Shown one piece after another: positions 1-7,173 of a stretch of 64,000 nucleotides of DNA. Every line of letters starts with the position of its first letter. Position 1 is the stretch's first letter. The notes under the pieces were generated by a model that was given only the letters and a program-made list of their open reading frames with translations, was not told the origin of the DNA and ran no database searches. The DNA comes from Candidatus Staskawiczbacteria bacterium (lineage in GTDB: Bacteria; Patescibacteria; Paceibacteria; Paceibacterales; Staskawiczbacteraceae): NCBI GenBank assembly GCA_903835075.1, contig CAILLM010000004.1, positions 62,001 to 126,000 on the forward strand. The letters run 5' to 3'. The translations under genes were made by a program, and so were the position numbers.

Positions 1-1
1 A

Positions 2-346
2 GTAAAAATGGAAATTTGGGTTGCTGGTAAAAAAGAAGAGGCTTTTTCAAGAATTGTTGCAGAAGATGAAGCTTATTTTGAAGGTAAAAAAATGGTTGAA
101 AAACTAAAAGATGTTTTACCTCCAGAGCAATTTTCTGTTGCCTTACAGGCAGTGATAGGGGGAAAGGTTATTGCACGAGAAACAATTAAGGCATACATGA
201 AAGATGTGGCAGGATATTTATATGGCGGGGATGTAACCAGAAAAAACAAACTTAGAGACAAGCAGAAAAAAGGTAAAAAATTAATGAAGCAAAAAGGAAA
301 GGTCAATGTTCCCACGAAAGCGTTTTTAGAAGTATTTAGAGCATAA
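2..346 (+). CDS. lepA: Elongation factor 4 (LepA), C-terminal part; 5' end outside the window
   Basis: This is the last ~114 codons of LepA/EF4, the ribosome-bound GTPase that back-translocates stalled elongation complexes. The reading frame is open from base 2, so the gene continues upstream of the window; the ATG at base 8 is internal. The visible part carries the EF4-specific C-terminal domain: the IGGKVIARET block, then GGDVTRKNKLRDKQKKGKK and the basic tail ending in KAFLEVFRA, which is the usual end of the family. The GTPase domains are not in the window. A strong terminator follows directly, so lepA is the last gene of its transcription unit. Confidence 0.95.
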   Translation, partial: VKMEIWVAGKKEEAFSRIVAEDEAYFEGKKMVEKLKDVLPPEQFSVALQAVIGGKVIARETIKAYMKDVAGYLYGGDVTRKNKLRDKQKKGKKLMKQKGKVNVPTKAFLEVFRA

Positions 347-352
347 AAAATT

Positions 353-384
353 AAAAGCCCGCCAAAATGTTGGCGGGCTTTTTT
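353..384 (+). terminator. Rho-independent terminator after lepA
   Basis: A 13-bp perfect stem (353-365 with 370-382), AATG loop and T-run directly follow the lepA stop. Confidence 0.93.
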
Positions 385-424
385 ATATGTAGTATAATAA
401 TAGAATATAAATAATTTTTTAAAA

Positions 425-1780
425 ATGAAAATAAAAATATTTTTAATTGGAATGTTACTAATCGTGATTTTGGCTATTTCGTCTGTTGTGTCTGCGCAGG
501 TAATGACAGAGGCACAACGTCAATCATTTATTGCACAACTTCAAGCACAGATAGCTCAATTAACTCAGCAAATAGCTAATATTATAGCACAAAGACAAGC
601 TAGCGATGTTGCTTGGTGTTATACTTTTAATAATAATTTGGGGTTTGCAGATTCTGGCTCATCAGAAGTTTTAAATTTGCATACAGCTTTGCAAAAATCT
701 GGGTTTTCTTATGTTCCTGATGGTGTAACAACTTATTCAACGGGAACTTCTGAGGCAGTCAAACAGTTTCAAACGAAATACAAGATTAAGGCAACAACAA
801 TAGGATATTTTGGAGAAACAACTAGAACAAAATTAAATTCACTCTATGGATGTAAATGTACTTCTTCTTGGCAGTCTGGTCCATGGAGTATTTGTGCAAA
901 TAGCATACAAACAAGAACAGTTGTTGATTTAAATAATTGCGGAACAACAACAAATAAGCCAGCAGAAAAGCAATCTTGTACAGTTAAGCCTATTGATGTT
1001 TCAGTTAATGCTTCTGATGGTCCTGTAGATATTTTTTTAACACTGGGGACAGGGGCTAGCGTGATTAATACGGGCATTCATTTATCTACAAGTGTAAATC
1101 TGCAATGGTCTGGGCCAAGTGTTTCTTCTTGCACAGCTTCTGACTCTTTAACTCCAACATTTTTTTCAGGGTACGTGTCTGCCAGCGGTTCACAAGTGGT
1201 TAATTTATCCGGAAATATAGCAGGAGATTCAAGTACTAATAAGGTTTCTGATACTTTTAAAATAAGTTGTATTTCAACTTTAACTGGTGCTAAGGTCAAT
1301 GACAGTATAACAGTAAACGTCTTTTATACTGCAAGTTCAAATTGTACCACAAGCTGGAATTGCACTGCTTGGAGTAATTGTGCTAGCGGAAAACATTCTA
1401 GAACCTGCACAGACTCTAACGGCTGTGGGTCTTTGGTAAACAAGCCTGCAGTTTCTGAGTCTTGCACAGTTGTTGCTTGCAAACCTTCTTGGCAACCTGG
1501 CTCATGGAGTGATTGTGTGGGCGGCAAACAAACTCGAACTGTCATTGATACAAACAATTGTGGCACAACAACAGGAAAATTATCAACCAGCCAAACTTGT
1601 TGTGTAGCTAAATGCTTAGATCAGTCTGGTGATATATGGGCCATAAGTTGTTCGGGGACTCCAACAAAATGTGCTACAGGTAAAACGTGTGAAGAAACTT
1701 ATAGCACTAGCAACGTTTATGTGGATGGGGTAGTCCAAACAACAAAAACTCTAACAGGAACGCATTGCATAACCCCGTAA
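425..1780 (+). CDS. Secreted protein with peptidoglycan-binding domain and three thrombospondin-1-like repeats
   Basis: A signal peptide (about residues 1-24) is followed by a short Q/A-rich coiled coil (about 30-60) and a PG_binding_1-like domain (about 75-140, with the AVKQFQTKYKI and YFGETTRTKLN motifs). Three cysteine-rich repeats at about 146-188, 305-348 and 350-392 each show W-x4-W-x2-C, then G-x-(Q/H)-(T/S)-R-T, then an NxCG segment, which is the thrombospondin type-1 layout. A stretch of about 100 residues between repeats 1 and 2 may be an Ig-like fold. The protein is probably exported and held on the wall by the PG-binding domain, with the repeats facing outward as an adhesin. The ligand is unknown. 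The gene is monocistronic, between two terminators. TATAAT at 393-398 is the likely -10. Confidence 0.8.
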   Translation: MKIKIFLIGMLLIVILAISSVVSAQVMTEAQRQSFIAQLQAQIAQLTQQIANIIAQRQASDVAWCYTFNNNLGFADSGSSEVLNLHTALQKSGFSYVPDGVTTYSTGTSEAVKQFQTKYKIKATTIGYFGETTRTKLNSLYGCKCTSSWQSGPWSICANSIQTRTVVDLNNCGTTTNKPAEKQSCTVKPIDVSVNASDGPVDIFLTLGTGASVINTGIHLSTSVNLQWSGPSVSSCTASDSLTPTFFSGYVSASGSQVVNLSGNIAGDSSTNKVSDTFKISCISTLTGAKVNDSITVNVFYTASSNCTTSWNCTAWSNCASGKHSRTCTDSNGCGSLVNKPAVSESCTVVACKPSWQPGSWSDCVGGKQTRTVIDTNNCGTTTGKLSTSQTCCVAKCLDQSGDIWAISCSGTPTKCATGKTCEETYSTSNVYVDGVVQTTKTLTGTHCITP

Positions 1781-1795
1781 ATAAATTTACAGTTT

Positions 1796-1829
1796 AAAAA
1801 AGTCCAAGATTATTTCTTGGATTTTTTTT
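1796..1829. terminator. Bidirectional terminator between convergent genes
   Basis: TCCAAG (1803-1808) pairs with CTTGGA (1816-1821), flanked by an A-run on the left and a T-run on the right. It can stop the 425-1780 gene on + and the 1849-3276 gene on -. Confidence 0.85.
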
Positions 1830-1848
1830 GTATTTTCCATTTAAAAAA

Positions 1849-3276
1849 TTATACTTCGAAAGATTGGCCCATTGTGGGAATTTCTATGGGCAAGCCTGGA
1901 TGAGACTTTTCCATTAAATCTTTAAAAATTGTTGCTTGGGGAAGCTCTGTATGAACTAAAAATAGTTTTTGCAAATTTTTGACGTGAGAAATATATGAAG
2001 ACAAATCATTTTGGTCAGCATGAGCTGAAAATTCATGAAGAGTCTTTACTTGAGCTCTAATATTATATTCTTTGCCATAAATTTTTATTGGCGAAACATT
2101 TTCTTGAATTTTTCTACCTAAAGTATTTTCCGCCTGATAGCCTGTAATTAAGATTATATTCTGTGGATTCTCTATGTTATTTTTTAAGTGGTGCAAAACT
2201 CTTCCGCCTTCACACATCCCAGAAGCGGAAATTATCATCATAGGGCCAGGCTTATTGTTTAAAGATTTTGATTCTTCTATTGTGCGTACATAGGTTATAT
2301 TATTTAGCAAAAATGGGGAAGCTCCGCGGTAACCAAAATCTTTTTGAAAATTACCATTAAAGTCTGTAACATATTTGGGGAAAATGTCTGTAATTTTTTC
2401 AGCTAGTGGGCTGTCTATATAAATTGGAATTGTGGGGATTGCTTTTTGGTTTATAAGTTTATGTAAAATATAAATAATATCTTGCGTTCTGCCCAATGAA
2501 AAAGCAGGAACAATAATTTTGCCTTTATTTTTTATCACTGTTGTAATTGCCCCTCTGAAGTTACCGGTTGCATCAGAAATTGGGTTGTGATTTTTATCAC
2601 CATAGGTACATTCTGTAATAAGTGTATGGACATCTTCTTCAATATATTGTGGAGCTGGTAAAATGGGCGAGTTATCTCTACCTAAATCTCCAGTGAAAGC
2701 TAGGGTTTTTATTACTTGCCCTGAGCTTGCCGAAGGGTCGCCCTCTTTTATCTCTACATATATTATTGCAGACCCTAAAATATGACCTGCATCATAAAGT
2801 TTAAATCGTAAATTATCATTTAAAACAGTCCACTGGTTGCTGTGTTTAAAATAATCAATTGTTTCAAAATGTTTTACTGCATTTAAAACATCTTGTTCAC
2901 TATATATCGGATAAATTTGGTCAGCAGGATTTTCTACGTGCTTGTTAAAATATAGGGCATCTTGTTTTTGAATTTCAGCAGCGTCTAGCATAATATATTT
3001 TGCTATTTCAGCTGTAGCTGGTGTGCAATAAATTTTTCCCTCAAAGCCATTTTTTACTAAAATGGGCAAGGTACCACAGTGGTCTAAGTGCGCATGGGAA
3101 AGTATAACAGCGTTTATGTCTTTAGCTTCAAAAGGGAGGGTGCTATTAAGCTTGTTTGAATCAGCTCTTTTCCCCTGATAGAACCCACAATCTAAGAGTA
3201 AATTATAGCCATTAGTTTGTATTAAGTGTTTAGAGCCTGTTACATTCTGGTCTGCTCCCAAAAAATTTATTTTCAT
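1849..3276 (-). CDS. Beta-CASP metallo-beta-lactamase-fold ribonuclease
   Basis: The 475-residue protein has the metallo-beta-lactamase motif HAHLDHCG at residues 61-68 (zinc ligands H61, H63, D65, H66), further histidines in GHILGS and the C-terminal HEFSAHADQ, and the beta-CASP core with ISASGMCEGGRV. This is the CPSF73/YSH1-like RNA endonuclease or exonuclease family without KH domains, acting in cytoplasmic RNA processing and decay. Bases 2717-2740 encode an eight-residue insertion (DPSASSGQ) in a surface loop before FTGDLGRD; it is one of the in-frame palindromic elements found across this window. The gene stands alone, convergent with its left neighbour. The exact RNA substrate cannot be read from sequence. 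Confidence 0.93.
   Translation of the reverse strand: MKINFLGADQNVTGSKHLIQTNGYNLLLDCGFYQGKRADSNKLNSTLPFEAKDINAVILSHAHLDHCGTLPILVKNGFEGKIYCTPATAEIAKYIMLDAAEIQKQDALYFNKHVENPADQIYPIYSEQDVLNAVKHFETIDYFKHSNQWTVLNDNLRFKLYDAGHILGSAIIYVEIKEGDPSASSGQVIKTLAFTGDLGRDNSPILPAPQYIEEDVHTLITECTYGDKNHNPISDATGNFRGAITTVIKNKGKIIVPAFSLGRTQDIIYILHKLINQKAIPTIPIYIDSPLAEKITDIFPKYVTDFNGNFQKDFGYRGASPFLLNNITYVRTIEESKSLNNKPGPMMIISASGMCEGGRVLHHLKNNIENPQNIILITGYQAENTLGRKIQENVSPIKIYGKEYNIRAQVKTLHEFSAHADQNDLSSYISHVKNLQKLFLVHTELPQATIFKDLMEKSHPGLPIEIPTMGQSFEV
2717..2740. repeat. In-frame palindromic element inside the beta-CASP RNase gene
   Basis: The element reads CCCTGAGCTTGCCGAAGGG with self-complementary ends (CCCT/AGGG). 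It is nearly the same as the intergenic copy at 3563-3583 and the coding copy at 58931-58958, and adds DPSASSGQ to the protein. Confidence 0.8.
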
Positions 3277-3402
3277 TTATTTAGTAATTTAATTATCTTA
3301 AGCCATTTTAACATAGTGGAGCATAATATGCGAAACGAAATGTATCTTGATTGGATTAAATTTTTGTGTTAGAGTAATACTATTACGAATTAACGTAATT
3401 CG

Positions 3403-3473
3403 TGGGCCGTGGAGGAGTAGTACCTCGGCAGTCTCATAAGCTGCAGGCCCCCGTGCAATTCGGGGCGGCCCAA
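3403..3473 (+). tRNA. tRNA with CAT anticodon, probably a divergent initiator tRNA-fMet
   Basis: It folds as a 7-bp acceptor (TGGGCCG/CGGCCCA), D-stem GAGG/CCTC, anticodon stem GCAGT/GCTGC with loop CTCATAA, and T-stem CCCCG/CGGGG. CCA is not encoded. The D-stem pair A11:T24 and the weak T1:A72 pair are initiator traits. Against that, the three G:C pairs of the initiator anticodon stem are missing, the D-loop AGTAGTA lacks the GG pair, and the T-loop is TGCAATT rather than TTC-type. It is either a divergent initiator, a tRNA-Ile2 precursor or a decaying copy. The elongator Met tRNA lies 370 bases away. Confidence 0.7.
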
Positions 3474-3501
3474 CACTTCGACTCGCTTCGCTCGTTCAGT
3501 G
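3474..3501. repeat. Palindromic element adjoining the tRNA
   Basis: CACT...AGTG ends enclose the inverted core CGCTTCGCTCG, starting one base after the tRNA. It is of the same kind as the other palindromes in this window. Confidence 0.6.
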
Positions 3502-3562
3502 CAGGCATTTGTCTATTCATTAATTATTTGTTATTAAAAGTAAATACTTAATGAGTCGAAGT

Positions 3563-3583
3563 GCCCTGAGCTTGTCGAAGGGC
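3563..3583. repeat. Intergenic palindromic element (GCCCTGAG...AGGGC type)
   Basis: This 21-base hairpin lies just before the GIY-YIG gene. Its core matches the elements translated in frame at 2717-2740 and 58931-58958. Confidence 0.75.
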
Positions 3584-3590
3584 GTTCATT

Positions 3591-3851
3591 ATGGAAAAAT
3601 GGTTTACATATATTATTGAATGTGAGGATAAAAGTTTGTATACTGGATGTACAAATAATTTACAACGTAGGTTTGAGAATCACCGATCGGGAAATGGCGG
3701 CAGGTATACTGCTTCGCATAAAGTAGTAAAAATTTTATTTTTTGAAGAATGTCAAAGTAGAAGTGAAGCGTTAAAGAGAGAATCACAAATAAAGGGATGG
3801 CCACGAAGTAAAAAATTGCAGCTTATTGAGAGTCATAAAATGCCGGGGTAG
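3591..3851 (+). CDS. GIY-YIG domain nuclease-like protein (UPF0213/YhbQ type)
   Basis: An 86-residue single-domain protein with the GIY-YIG pattern: YIIEC at about 7-11, LYTGCT at about 16-21, the LQRRFENHRSG helix with the catalytic-type arginine, and a C-terminal ALKRESQIKGWPRSKKLQLI helix typical of the YhbQ/UPF0213 group. Members are small DNA-binding or nicking proteins of unclear cellular role. The stop codon lies inside the following tRNA-Met (first 10 bases of the tRNA shared), so transcription of the two is linked and tRNA processing would cut the message at its stop. A palindromic element sits just upstream of the start. Confidence 0.88.
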   Translation: MEKWFTYIIECEDKSLYTGCTNNLQRRFENHRSGNGGRYTASHKVVKILFFEECQSRSEALKRESQIKGWPRSKKLQLIESHKMPG

Positions 3852-3915
3852 CTCAGTTGGTGAGAGCGCAACACTCATAACGTTGAGGTCGTGGGTTCGA
3901 CTCCCACCCTCGGCA
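3842..3915 (+). tRNA. tRNA-Met (CAT), elongator type
   Basis: Acceptor GCCGGGG/CCTCGGC, D-arm GCTC-loop-GAGC, anticodon loop CTCATAA and T-arm GTGGG-TTCGACT-CCCAC give a regular cloverleaf. The C11:G24 pair and the CAACA/CGTTG anticodon stem match elongator Met tRNAs. CCA is not encoded. The 5' end overlaps the stop of the GIY-YIG gene. Confidence 0.93.
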
Positions 3916-3936
3916 CAAATAAGATTGAAAATTTAT

Positions 3937-4003
3937 CGCCTGTCGCCTACGCGAATTTGCGGGCTTTGCCTCGCCGAAGGTTCGCTATGGCGAACCACAG
4001 GCG
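3937..4003. repeat. Long palindromic element between two tRNAs
   Basis: Outer arms CGCCTGT (3937-3943) and ACAGGCG (3997-4003) enclose inner GCGAA/TTCGC arms and a TTCGC-TATG-GCGAA hairpin. The right arm runs into the first three bases of tRNA-Asp, so the hairpin would compete with the tRNA 5' end or mark a processing site. Confidence 0.65.
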
Positions 4004-4079
4004 GGCATAGTCCAGCCTGGTTTAAGACGCCTCCCTGTCACGGAGGAGATCGGGGGTTCAAATCCCCCTGCCCGCGCCA
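4001..4079 (+). tRNA. tRNA-Asp (GTC) with encoded CCA
   Basis: Acceptor GCGGGCA/TGCCCGC, discriminator G and encoded CCA; anticodon stem CCTCC/GGAGG with loop CTGTCAC; T-arm GGGGG-TTCAAAT-CCCCC. GTC reads Asp codons. It is the only one of the four tRNAs here that encodes CCA. Confidence 0.93.
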
Positions 4080-4114
4080 TCAGTTTTAGTATCTAGTGAT
4101 GCTGAGACCGTAGA

Positions 4115-4142
4115 AAAACCACCTTTTAATAGAGGTGGTTTT
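4115..4142 (+). terminator. Terminator after tRNA-Asp
   Basis: AAAACCACCT (4115-4124) pairs with AGGTGGTTTT (4133-4142), followed by a T-rich stretch. Confidence 0.8.
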
Positions 4143-4301
4143 AGTTTGACTTTTATTTAATTTCGTTGTAATCTCTACATACCCACAACGTGGTGTTTTG
4201 GGCGAACTTTGAAAGAACAATAACGATGAAAAAGAATATTGTAATTTTTTCAATAACGGTATTAACGTATATAGCTAATGTAGGAGCAACTTCGACCATT
4301 T

Positions 4302-4532
4302 TTGATAGAGGCAAGCAACGCGGCGGTGTTCTTCGTAGAGCCCTTCTTGGACTCACCTTCGATGGCGGCGGATGTGGTGGCGATGGGCGCGATCAGCGCC
4401 CATGACTGGTATTTTCTCATGGCCGTTGTATTTTATTGTTTGGCGCTGGTCCACCTGGACTTCCTACGAGGAATCAGTGGTCGCAACCATAAAGTCCTAA
4501 AATACTTAGAACCTTGTGGTTGCGACCAGTAA
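4302..4532 (+). CDS. Uncertain small GC-rich ORF, possibly membrane protein or frameshifted gene
   Basis: The interval 4143-4602 holds no recognisable gene. From TTG at 4302 a 76-codon frame stays open, with G/C in most third positions and T-rich second positions in its first 60 codons, as in a real membrane-protein gene. It has one strongly hydrophobic stretch (WYFLMAVVFYCLALVHL). It is far richer in GC than its surroundings. An overlapping frame, 4226-4405, begins with a good signal-peptide-like start (MKKNIVIFSITVLTYIA) and then turns into low-complexity G/R sequence, so the pair could be one gene broken by a frameshift near 4300. I do not recognise either product. Confidence 0.3.
   Translation: MIEASNAAVFFVEPFLDSPSMAADVVAMGAISAHDWYFLMAVVFYCLALVHLDFLRGISGRNHKVLKYLEPCGCDQ
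4479..4527. repeat. 11-bp inverted repeat at the end of the GC-rich ORF
   Basis: GGTCGCAACCA (4479-4489) and TGGTTGCGACC (4517-4527) are perfect reverse complements separated by 27 bases. No T-run follows, so a normal terminator is unlikely. It could be an operator, a processing hairpin or the scar of an insertion. Confidence 0.6.
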
Positions 4533-4602
4533 GAGATTGTTGTTAATGAACTATGCTAAACATTATATTAAGTCTATAAAAAACAAAATAACATGTCAAG
4601 AG

Positions 4603-4631
4603 TTGTCGGCCCAAAAATTATTTGGTAGAAT
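4603..4631 (+). promoter_or_regulatory. Promoter of the cyclophilin gene, predicted leaderless
   Basis: TTGTCG (4603-4608), a 17-base spacer, then TGG-TAGAAT with the -10 at 4626-4631. ATG is 6 bases further, so the transcript should start at or next to the start codon. Confidence 0.75.
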
Positions 4632-4637
4632 AAAAAT

Positions 4638-5276
4638 ATGAAAAAAGAAACTTTAATAACAATTGTTGCAATAATTATAATTATTGCATGCATAATTGTT
4701 GGAGTAGTATATGTGGTAAAGCCCAACCAGCAACCTACAAATACTGCCACGCCAACAACAAATAATCAGCCAGCAAATAATTCAACAACAAAAAATATGC
4801 AACACACAATAACAATAAAAACAAATATGGGTGACATAAGTTTTGTAACTTACGACGGTGACGCCCCAAACACAGTTAAAAATTTTATAACTTTAGCAGA
4901 AAAAGGTTTTTATAATGGCTTAACATTCCACAGGGTTATTCCAGGTTTTATGATTCAGGGCGGTGACCCCGTAGGCAATGGTACTGGCGGTCCAGGGTAT
5001 AAATTTGATGATGAATTAAATCCACAAACAGATTCTTATAAAGCAGGGTATAAAAAAGGAGTTGTGGCAATGGCTAACGCCGGACCAAACACCAACGGTA
5101 GTCAGTTTTTCATAATGGTGTCTGATTATCCTTTACCAAATAATTATACAATTTTTGGTAAAGTAGTTTTGGGGCAAGATGTGGCAGACGCAATTTCAAA
5201 AGTGCAGACTGGGTCAAATGATATGCCAGCTTCAAAAGTCACAATGGAAAAAGTCACAGTAACCGAAAATAAATAA
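4638..5276 (+). CDS. Membrane-anchored cyclophilin-type peptidyl-prolyl isomerase
   Basis: An N-terminal membrane anchor (about residues 7-28) and an N/T/P-rich linker lead into a complete cyclophilin domain (about 55-212) with the family signatures FHRVIPGFMIQGGDP, NTNGSQFFI and YTIFGKVV. The active-site Arg (in FHRV), Phe and Gln are kept. The enzyme speeds cis-trans isomerisation of proline bonds and, given the anchor, should help fold secreted proteins outside the membrane, alongside the FKBP at 33846. There is no lipobox cysteine, so anchoring is by the helix. The gene is alone, with its own promoter. Confidence 0.94.
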   Translation: MKKETLITIVAIIIIIACIIVGVVYVVKPNQQPTNTATPTTNNQPANNSTTKNMQHTITIKTNMGDISFVTYDGDAPNTVKNFITLAEKGFYNGLTFHRVIPGFMIQGGDPVGNGTGGPGYKFDDELNPQTDSYKAGYKKGVVAMANAGPNTNGSQFFIMVSDYPLPNNYTIFGKVVLGQDVADAISKVQTGSNDMPASKVTMEKVTVTENK

Positions 5277-5307
5277 AAAAATGTCCGGCGATTTGCGGTC
5301 GCCGGAC
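5274..5307 (-). terminator. Terminator of the minus-strand GH16 gene
   Basis: GTCCGGCGA (5283-5291) pairs with TCGCCGGAC (5299-5307). On the minus strand it is followed by a T-run (A-run on + at 5276-5281), placing it after the GH16 gene. Confidence 0.85.
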
Positions 5308-5328
5308 CTGTTAGGAGTTTGAAGTACG

Positions 5329-7002
5329 TTATCGTACCACAGCCGTTGCTTTTGCCACGGCTTTTGGATTGGTGGTAGCAGTAGCGGTAATTGTTGCTTT
5401 GCCAACAGATTTTGGCCAAACTCGGCCATCTGAATCAACATAGGCAATTGCCGGATTGCTAGACGCCCAAATGACGCCCGCAGTGATTGGATATCTTTCC
5501 ATATCAACTGCGCTGGGGACTAATTGTTGGGGCGTGCCTGATGTCAATGACAAGTAGAATTTGGTTGGCGACAGTGTGATTGTTTTCAACACGGGCGATG
5601 TTCCCGAACCTGTCCTGAAGACATCATCAAACAAATAGCCGTTGAGTGATGCTGGTAATCCGCCACCAGAACTCAGTGGAATGTTTATGCTGGCTGGTAC
5701 CAAATAAGCACGAACTTCTTCTGCATCCACATCCGAACCCCCGGTGGTCATGTAGGCGGTCCATGTGCCGCCTTTTTTGATGTCTGTTAACGGAGCAGCA
5801 AAGGTGGGTTTTGTCCACCAACCGCCGAAGACATTGATGTAAACAGCAATTTTCCAGTTTTTGTAATCAGCACCAATTCCATTAACGATGCCCGAGGCAT
5901 AGCCCTGGGTACCAAGAGCTGGCGTTTTTTGGATAACAACATTGATTGGTGATTTCACTGTAAGCGCGGCTGGATCACTTGTTATGCCGTTGGCCGACGC
6001 AGTTATATTTGTGGTACCCGGGCTTATGGTTGTTATTAAACCGGTTGAACTAATTTTCGCAACCGCCGGATTACTGGAAGTCCACGTTAATTTAATGGGT
6101 GTAACAATGGTGTTTTGGTTTTGGTCAATTGCCGACGCAAGGAACTGTTGCTGTTTGTTTGCGCCATAAGATAGCGGTCCAGCAGGGTCGATTTCTATGG
6201 TTGTTAAAACCTGGGGACTTACTTGTGAGACACTAACAGAATCAACGCTCATAGACCAAACTTGATATTTTCCGAAGACGAAGCTGGAGTCATATGCATC
6301 GGTCCACGAAGAATCGGGAACCCATCCATTGAAATGGATGTACATAGGGCCCTTTGGTATGGGTGATTGGTTTGTGACTGTTCGCGCCAATATGCCATCA
6401 ACATACCATGATACTTGGTTGGGTAACCAGACAATTTGATATGTATGATATCCTGAAGTGTTGCCACCTGCAGAATATTTAACAAATTGTGGGTTTCCAA
6501 CTCCGAGCACTTCGTTGCCGTAGGTGTTGGTGTAGAAGCCTTCCGGGTGGTTTCCCATAAATTCAAAGTCAATTTCATCATGGCGTGTGTCGCTATACGA
6601 AACCGGCGGACTGTACAAAAAGAATGCAAAAACAGTTCCGCGACGGATAGTGTCCACTTTGAGTCGGGCTGTGATTGTAAGTCCGTTGCCCACAAAGAGC
6701 GGGCCGTTGCTGATGAGGTCGGTTCCGTCAAACCATGAACCTTCGCTATAACTATAGGAATCGATGGTGATATTTACGGTGCTGTTCCCAACAATTGGTA
6801 GATCTCCTGGGGCGGTGTTGAGAAAGGTGCGTCCAATATAGAAACCCTCATTCAAGCTTGGGATGTGCCAAAAGTTTGTATTGACTACCGGGTATTTTGC
6901 CCCGGGAGCGGCTGTGAAGTGGTCGGAGAAAATGGTGGTATCCCCGAATACAGTGGTTGTAAGAATTAATGCAATGGCGGTGGCGAAGGCGGTGGTTTTC
7001 AT
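5329..7002 (-). CDS. Secreted GH16-family glycoside hydrolase with Ig-like domains
   Basis: Starting at the ATG whose CAT complement is 7000-7002 gives a clean signal peptide; the 13 codons upstream look untranslated. A concanavalin-like GH16 domain (about 20-255) carries the catalytic motif E-I-D-F-E at about 143-147 (nucleophile, helper Asp, acid/base). Two bacterial Ig-like (Big_2) domains follow at about 255-345 and 455-555, with an unassigned beta-rich segment between them. GH16 enzymes cut beta-1,3/1,4-glucans, agar or related polysaccharides; the substrate cannot be told here. Base composition is close to half GC against roughly a third in the neighbours, with different codon choice, so recent transfer is likely. 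No C-terminal anchor is seen. Confidence 0.88.
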   Translation of the reverse strand: MKTTAFATAIALILTTTVFGDTTIFSDHFTAAPGAKYPVVNTNFWHIPSLNEGFYIGRTFLNTAPGDLPIVGNSTVNITIDSYSYSEGSWFDGTDLISNGPLFVGNGLTITARLKVDTIRRGTVFAFFLYSPPVSYSDTRHDEIDFEFMGNHPEGFYTNTYGNEVLGVGNPQFVKYSAGGNTSGYHTYQIVWLPNQVSWYVDGILARTVTNQSPIPKGPMYIHFNGWVPDSSWTDAYDSSFVFGKYQVWSMSVDSVSVSQVSPQVLTTIEIDPAGPLSYGANKQQQFLASAIDQNQNTIVTPIKLTWTSSNPAVAKISSTGLITTISPGTTNITASANGITSDPAALTVKSPINVVIQKTPALGTQGYASGIVNGIGADYKNWKIAVYINVFGGWWTKPTFAAPLTDIKKGGTWTAYMTTGGSDVDAEEVRAYLVPASINIPLSSGGGLPASLNGYLFDDVFRTGSGTSPVLKTITLSPTKFYLSLTSGTPQQLVPSAVDMERYPITAGVIWASSNPAIAYVDSDGRVWPKSVGKATITATATTNPKAVAKATAVVR

Positions 7003-7155
7003 AACTGATTTGTGGTGATTTGAGAAAGCCCTTAGAAGCAAAAACCCTGTACACTCGTGCAGAGAATAATATTATTTCAAGGAGCCTTTTCGTAATTTAA
7101 CCATATGAGATATTAGCCTTTTTGTCAACAGGGTATTTTTTAACTATTCTCGGTG

Positions 7156-7164
7156 TGATATAAT
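7156..7164 (+). promoter_or_regulatory. Extended -10 promoter of the EamA transporter gene
   Basis: TG-A-TATAAT with the -10 at 7159-7164 and ATG 9 bases later. No clear -35 is seen. Confidence 0.7.
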
Positions 7165-7173
7165 TTATTCATT

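Noticed and set aside
3826..3851. tRNA-Met 5' overlap as an annotation error of the GIY-YIG start or end
   Set aside because: The frame is uninterrupted and the conserved C-terminal helix ends only about six codons before the stop, so the overlap is real in this sequence.
3826..4089. Open frame across tRNA-Met and tRNA-Asp
   Set aside because: It is made of two tRNA genes and the palindrome between them; no protein signal.
6249..6731. Second-frame minus-strand ORF inside the GH16 gene
   Set aside because: Shadow of the GH16 reading frame; the GH16 motif EIDFE is in the other frame.
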